The position numbers and the translations under genes are program-made. Source: Sphingobacterium psychroaquaticum (GTDB lineage: Bacteria > Bacteroidota > Bacteroidia > Sphingobacteriales > Sphingobacteriaceae). From it: 64,000 nt of DNA. The notes beneath the pieces were generated by a model. The model was not told the DNA's origin. It ran no database searches and saw only the letters and a program-made list of their open reading frames with translations. How positions within the stretch are numbered: position 1 is the first letter of the stretch; every line of letters begins with the position of its first letter. This document shows, piece by piece, positions 60,097-64,000 of the stretch. Location of the stretch: NCBI RefSeq assembly GCF_900177625.1, contig NZ_FXAU01000006.1, positions 1 to 64,000 of the forward strand. The letters run 5' to 3'.

Positions 60097-63000
60097 ATGT
60101 ATAAAAAAGTTTATGGTGTAGGTGTTGCGTTGAGCTTGATGGGATCTGCGTCTTTTGCGCAGCAAACCGCGTGGCAACAGGTAAACAATGCCTACAAGTC
60201 AGGAATGGAGTTGTTTGAGCGTGGCAAATATAGTTCGGCGGCGAAGCAGTTCGATCGGGTAGAAGAGATCCGTACGAAGTCCAGCTTACAGTTGGATGAG
60301 ACAGAGGAACTCACCCTGATTAAGGAAAATGTGCGTTATTATCAAGCTATCTGTGCGCTGGAGTTGGGGGATTCTAATGCGGAATCCCGGTTTTTAAAAT
60401 ACATTAAAGATTATCCGGCAAGTGCCAATTCAAAAGCGGCTTACTTCCAAATTGGAAAGTCTTATTACGCGAAGAAAGATTACGGGAAAGCGATCGAATG
60501 GTTCCAAAAAATTGACAGTAAAAATTTAGCAGGAGCGGAGAATACAGAGTATCGTTTTAAGTTGGCTTATGCACAGTTTATGACGAATGATTATAAGGCT
60601 GCAAAACCACTGTTCGAACGATTAAAAGATGATCGTGGGCAATATCAGGAAGCTTCCATTTATTACTACGCTTACCTTTGTTACCTGGATGCCGAATATA
60701 AGACGGCTCTCAACGAGTTTGAACGCCTGAATGGTTCCAAAGTTTACGAAAATAGTTATCCCTATTATATTACGGCACTTTATTTCCTGGATAAACGCTA
60801 TGATGATGTATTGAGCTATGCGTTGCCGGTATTGAGCCGTACGAAGCAAGAGCATGAAACCGAAATATTCCGTATTGTAGGGGCGACCTATTTTATCAAG
60901 GGTGATCTACAGAAGTCGAAAGAATACTACGATAAATTCCAGGCGCAAGATCAAGGTAAAACACAAAACAATCAAGATAGCTACCAGATCGGTTACATTG
61001 CCTATAAGTTAGGAGACTACGAAAAAGCAATTAAAGAGCTTGAAAAATTGTCTGAACCGGATGCTTACTTCCAAAGTGCGATGATCACATTAGGCGATTC
61101 ATTTTTGAAAACAGGAAATAAACAAAGTGCGCGTAATGCCTTTTTCAGAGCTTCAAAATTGGATTTTGATGCAGATCTGAAAGAAGAAGGTTTGTTCAAC
61201 TATGCGAAGTTATCGTATGAACTCGAGTTTCACCAGGTAGCTTTGGAAGCCACGCAAGAATATTTAGATACGTACCCACGTTCTAAGAAGCAAGAAGAGG
61301 CGAAGACATTGTTGGCGGAGGTATTGTTGAGTACGAAGAATTACCGCGCAGCCGTTGATATTTTAGAAAGCATTGGTACCCGTGGTAAAGCAGCGAATAC
61401 CGCGTATCAAAAGGTAACCTATTACCGTGGCTTAGAGTTTTATAATGAACGTGCTTTTGAGAATGCTATCTCTATGTTTATGCGTTCCGAAGCGAACCGT
61501 AATGATGAAGAGATTTACGCATTATCTACATACTGGAAAGCAGAAGCGATGTATGAAGTACGTAAGTATGGGGAGGCTGTAACAAACTTTAACCGTTTCT
61601 TGCAGTTGCCAGCAGCGCGTAACACGGATGTTTATAGCTATGCGAACTATGCCTTAGCCTATGCTGCCTTCCGAAATGATCGTTATAATACAGCGGCAAA
61701 CTATTTCGAACGTTTCTTAGCCACTGGCGGCAAAGACGGTATTGAGATCAACACCCGTAATGATGCTGTGGCACGTTTAGCTGACTCTTATTTCGGGATG
61801 AAGAATTATGGTAAAGCTTTGGAGCAATATAACCGTTTGATTAATGCGAAAGCGCCAAGTCAGGATTATGCGTTGTTCCAACGAGGTATAATACAAGGGC
61901 TACAGGGCGATAATACCGGTAAAATAGCGACCTTACAGTCTGTTATTCGGGCGTTTCCGAAGTCAAATTATGCCGATGATGTTGCTTTTGAAATTCCATA
62001 TACCTATTTCTTGATGGGTAACCATGATGGTGCTATCTCCGGTTTACAGAAAATGGTAGAGCAGTATCCACGCAGTAGCTACGTGCCCCGCGCATTGGTG
62101 ACAATTGGATTGGTGCAATACAACAAAGATGATAACGATGCTGCATTGAAAACTTTTCAGCGTGTTGTTGATCAGTATGCAACCACCGATGAGGCGAAGC
62201 AGGCGATGCGCTCAATCGAGAATATTTATTTGGACAAAGGTGATGCTACGGGGTACATCCGTTATGCTACCGGAACAAATATTGGCGATTTGAGTACAGC
62301 ACAGCAAGACGGACACACGTTTAGTATTGCTAAGACTTTATTTGACCGTGGTAGTTACCAAGGTGCTGTAGAAGCCGTAAATGCATATTTTGATAAATTC
62401 CCTAAACCGATTAATGAGAAACATGCTCGTTTTATCCGGGGCGAGAGTTATGCGAAACTAGGACGTGATACGGAGGCTTTGCATGATTTCAATATCATTA
62501 TGAACGACTGGACAAGTGCCTATACAGAGCAGACATTGCTTAGTGTTGCCAAGTTGCACTTAAATAAGAAAGCCTACAATGAGGCTGTTCAGGTGTTGAA
62601 GAAATTAGAATTAACATCGGAGTATAAATCCAATTATGGTTTTGCGATCAATAATTTATTGATGAGCTACTTTAATATTGGCGATTTTGTAGAAACACAG
62701 AACTATGCTAAACTGGTTCGTGAGTACGAAAAATCGTCGGAGGAAGATATTGCGTTAGCGCATTTGTATTCCGGTAAAGCTTATGCCGCAACCAATAAAG
62801 CGGCAGATGCGTTGAAAGAATTTAACCTTGCTGCGCTGAAGAGTAAGACGATTATCGGTGCCGAGGCACGTTATCGCGTAGGTGAGCAGCAGCTTAAAGC
62901 AAAGCAATATGATAAAGCGATTGAGTCGGCTTTTGATATTTCCAATACGTTCTCTTCATACGATTATTGGGTAGCGAAAGGCTTTATCTTAATGGCGGAT

Positions 63001-63126
63001 GCCTATGCAGCTAAAGGAGATAAGTTCCAGGCAAAATCAACACTGGAAAGTGTGATCGAGAATTATGACAATAAGACGGACGACGTATTGAAGGAAGCGA
63101 AGTCACGATTAGAGAAACTTAAGTAA
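60097..63126 (+). CDS. Large tetratricopeptide-repeat periplasmic protein
   Basis: A 1009-residue exported protein made almost entirely of TPR-like helix pairs. Signal peptide MYKKVYGVGVALSLMGSASF-AQ. Repeats recur about every 35-40 residues, for example GMELFERGKYSSAAKQFDRV, AYFQIGKSYYAKKDYGKAIE, GYIAYKLGDYEKAIKELEKL, RLADSYFGMKNYGKALEQYN and RGESYAKLGRDTEALHDFNI. Such proteins scaffold envelope complexes (compare BamD- and YbgF-like TPR families). The next gene starts 18 nt later and encodes an outer-membrane protein, and the two probably form an envelope complex. Specific function unknown. Confidence 0.88.
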   Translation: MYKKVYGVGVALSLMGSASFAQQTAWQQVNNAYKSGMELFERGKYSSAAKQFDRVEEIRTKSSLQLDETEELTLIKENVRYYQAICALELGDSNAESRFLKYIKDYPASANSKAAYFQIGKSYYAKKDYGKAIEWFQKIDSKNLAGAENTEYRFKLAYAQFMTNDYKAAKPLFERLKDDRGQYQEASIYYYAYLCYLDAEYKTALNEFERLNGSKVYENSYPYYITALYFLDKRYDDVLSYALPVLSRTKQEHETEIFRIVGATYFIKGDLQKSKEYYDKFQAQDQGKTQNNQDSYQIGYIAYKLGDYEKAIKELEKLSEPDAYFQSAMITLGDSFLKTGNKQSARNAFFRASKLDFDADLKEEGLFNYAKLSYELEFHQVALEATQEYLDTYPRSKKQEEAKTLLAEVLLSTKNYRAAVDILESIGTRGKAANTAYQKVTYYRGLEFYNERAFENAISMFMRSEANRNDEEIYALSTYWKAEAMYEVRKYGEAVTNFNRFLQLPAARNTDVYSYANYALAYAAFRNDRYNTAANYFERFLATGGKDGIEINTRNDAVARLADSYFGMKNYGKALEQYNRLINAKAPSQDYALFQRGIIQGLQGDNTGKIATLQSVIRAFPKSNYADDVAFEIPYTYFLMGNHDGAISGLQKMVEQYPRSSYVPRALVTIGLVQYNKDDNDAALKTFQRVVDQYATTDEAKQAMRSIENIYLDKGDATGYIRYATGTNIGDLSTAQQDGHTFSIAKTLFDRGSYQGAVEAVNAYFDKFPKPINEKHARFIRGESYAKLGRDTEALHDFNIIMNDWTSAYTEQTLLSVAKLHLNKKAYNEAVQVLKKLELTSEYKSNYGFAINNLLMSYFNIGDFVETQNYAKLVREYEKSSEEDIALAHLYSGKAYAATNKAADALKEFNLAALKSKTIIGAEARYRVGEQQLKAKQYDKAIESAFDISNTFSSYDYWVAKGFILMADAYAAKGDKFQAKSTLESVIENYDNKTDDVLKEAKSRLEKLK

Positions 63127-63143
63127 CAAGAATAGGAAGAAAG

Positions 63144-64000
63144 ATGAAATTGCATAAAACAGTATTTAAGAATTACGGCACGGTGGCTTTGTTACTTGGT
63201 TTAGGCTACAGTGCGAGTGCGCAGGTAACGCCGGAGAGACCGGTCACTATTGATTCTTTTGATGTCGTTCGTGATTACAAGCCTATTCTTGCTGATGCGG
63301 TAAAAATTCGCCGTAGTCCCGATATGACGAATAAACGCAGTTACATGCCAAAGCTAAGCTATGGTAATGTGCCTGATAAAAAATTAGATATTAACACCGG
63401 ATTAAAGGAGCTTGATGTGCAAGAGACGCCATTTTCGGCGCTTCGTGACCAAACGAGTAACTATGTGAAGTTCGGCATGGGGAATCTAAGTACAATTTTA
63501 GGTGAAGGATACTTCTCGTATGATGCGTATGAAGATATGCGTGTTGGTGGTTTTGTAAAGCACTTAAGCCAAAAAGGAAGTCTGGAAGATCAGAAATTTT
63601 CAAGACAAGAGGTTGGCGTATTCGGTCGTCGCATATTACCTCAATTTACCATTGATGGGGTGATTGGATATAACCGCTATGCAACGAACTTTTATGGTAT
63701 TCCGTTAGCGACTGATAAAGTAACATCCTTAAACCCTTCGCGTGAGAAGCAGACTTTTAATGATATTTATTTTACGGGTGAATTAACCAGTAACTACGAC
63801 GCTAATAATGATGAGGCATTAAGTTACTCCGCAAAAGTGGATGCATATACATTCTCCGATAAATACAAGGCAAAGGAAACATCGTTTGCCCTTTCGGGAT
63901 ACTTGAATAAGCAAATGCGTGCATTTAATGTGGGGGCGAACTTAAGTGTTGATGTGAATTCTGTTGATGGAACAAACAAAGGGACAACGAAAAACTCCCT
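63144..64000 (+). CDS. Outer-membrane beta-barrel protein (partial, runs off the window)
   Basis: The frame is open from ATG 63144, behind AGGAAGAAAG, to the end of the window (285 codons visible). A signal peptide ends at GLGYSASAQ. The mature N-terminus has DSFDVVRDYKPILADAVKIR, a short region often found at the start of Bacteroidota outer-membrane proteins, then repeated amphipathic strands (YVKFGMGNLSTILGEGYFSY, MRVGGFVKHLSQKGSLEDQK, FALSGYLNKQMRAFNVGANL) of a large TonB-receptor-like barrel without a visible plug so far. It is coupled to the TPR gene 17 nt upstream. The 3' end lies outside the window. Confidence 0.85.
   Translation, partial: MKLHKTVFKNYGTVALLLGLGYSASAQVTPERPVTIDSFDVVRDYKPILADAVKIRRSPDMTNKRSYMPKLSYGNVPDKKLDINTGLKELDVQETPFSALRDQTSNYVKFGMGNLSTILGEGYFSYDAYEDMRVGGFVKHLSQKGSLEDQKFSRQEVGVFGRRILPQFTIDGVIGYNRYATNFYGIPLATDKVTSLNPSREKQTFNDIYFTGELTSNYDANNDEALSYSAKVDAYTFSDKYKAKETSFALSGYLNKQMRAFNVGANLSVDVNSVDGTNKGTTKNS

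Noticed and set aside
1..64000. CRISPR arrays, prophage, insertion sequences or defence islands
   Set aside because: No regularly spaced repeats, transposase or integrase motifs, phage structural genes or terminal inverted repeats were seen.

Overview
The window is a piece of chromosome from a Bacteroidota bacterium, most likely of the order Sphingobacteriales (Sphingobacterium/Pedobacter-like). The signs are a SusC/SusD pair behind an ECF sigma and FecR anti-sigma, Gld-type ABC transporter genes, DUF2723, DUF3943, DUF1599 and BT_3928-type proteins, lipoprotein signals of Bacteroidota type, and several promoters matching the Bacteroidota consensus TTTG/TTG - about 19 nt - TAnnTTTG. There is no prophage, insertion sequence, CRISPR array or obvious island; most genes are core or common accessory functions. 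This identification is inference from gene content only.

Layout. 1-510: end of an rRNA operon (23S 3' end, 5S, terminator), then a repeat-rich spacer. 0.8-10.5 kb: secreted peptidases (S10, CocE), DinB protein, sucD, an rRNA/tRNA methyltransferase, rpsT, a DUF1080 lipoprotein with an AraC regulator, and a succinate/acetate CoA-transferase. 10.5-17.7 kb: a minus-strand run DUF1599 - DoxX/MauE - aroK - glycerophosphodiesterase - gldA - outer-membrane barrel - fused gldF/gldG. 18.0-21.9 kb: a plus-strand run HipA-like kinase - DUF3037 - cysE - cysM - WYL regulator, followed by a 117-nt GC-rich structured palindrome. 22-27 kb: DinB, a duplicated-domain secreted protein, DUF3943, GNAT, trigger factor, tRNA-Leu. 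27.2-29.7 kb: membrane protein - winged-helix regulator - creD, with the same 17-bp perfect palindrome ahead of the first and third genes. 29.9-40.3 kb: S9 peptidase, then ECF sigma - FecR - SusC - SusD - TlpA thioredoxin. 40.4-43.1 kb: pth, rplY, prs and two identical tRNA-Gln genes. 43.3-48 kb: DUF2723 membrane protein, pyrR-pyrB. 48-59.8 kb: a seven-gene minus-strand beta-oxidation cluster with a divergent AraC regulator. 60-64 kb: a large TPR protein and the start of an outer-membrane protein.

How the genes fit together. The 48-59 kb cluster encodes two acyl-CoA ligases (one frameshifted as read here), two acyl-CoA dehydrogenases, a FadJ-type hydratase/dehydrogenase, a thiolase and a CaiB-type CoA-transferase: a complete fatty-acid (or related acyl) degradation path, probably controlled by the divergent AraC protein. 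The 32-40 kb block is a cell-surface uptake system with its own sigma/anti-sigma switch. The best candidates for something not described are the creD-operon operator, the 117-nt palindrome at 21875-21991, the HipA-like/DUF3037 pair beside cysteine synthesis genes, and the GldF-GldG fusion separated from GldA by a barrel gene. None of these is proven novel from sequence alone.
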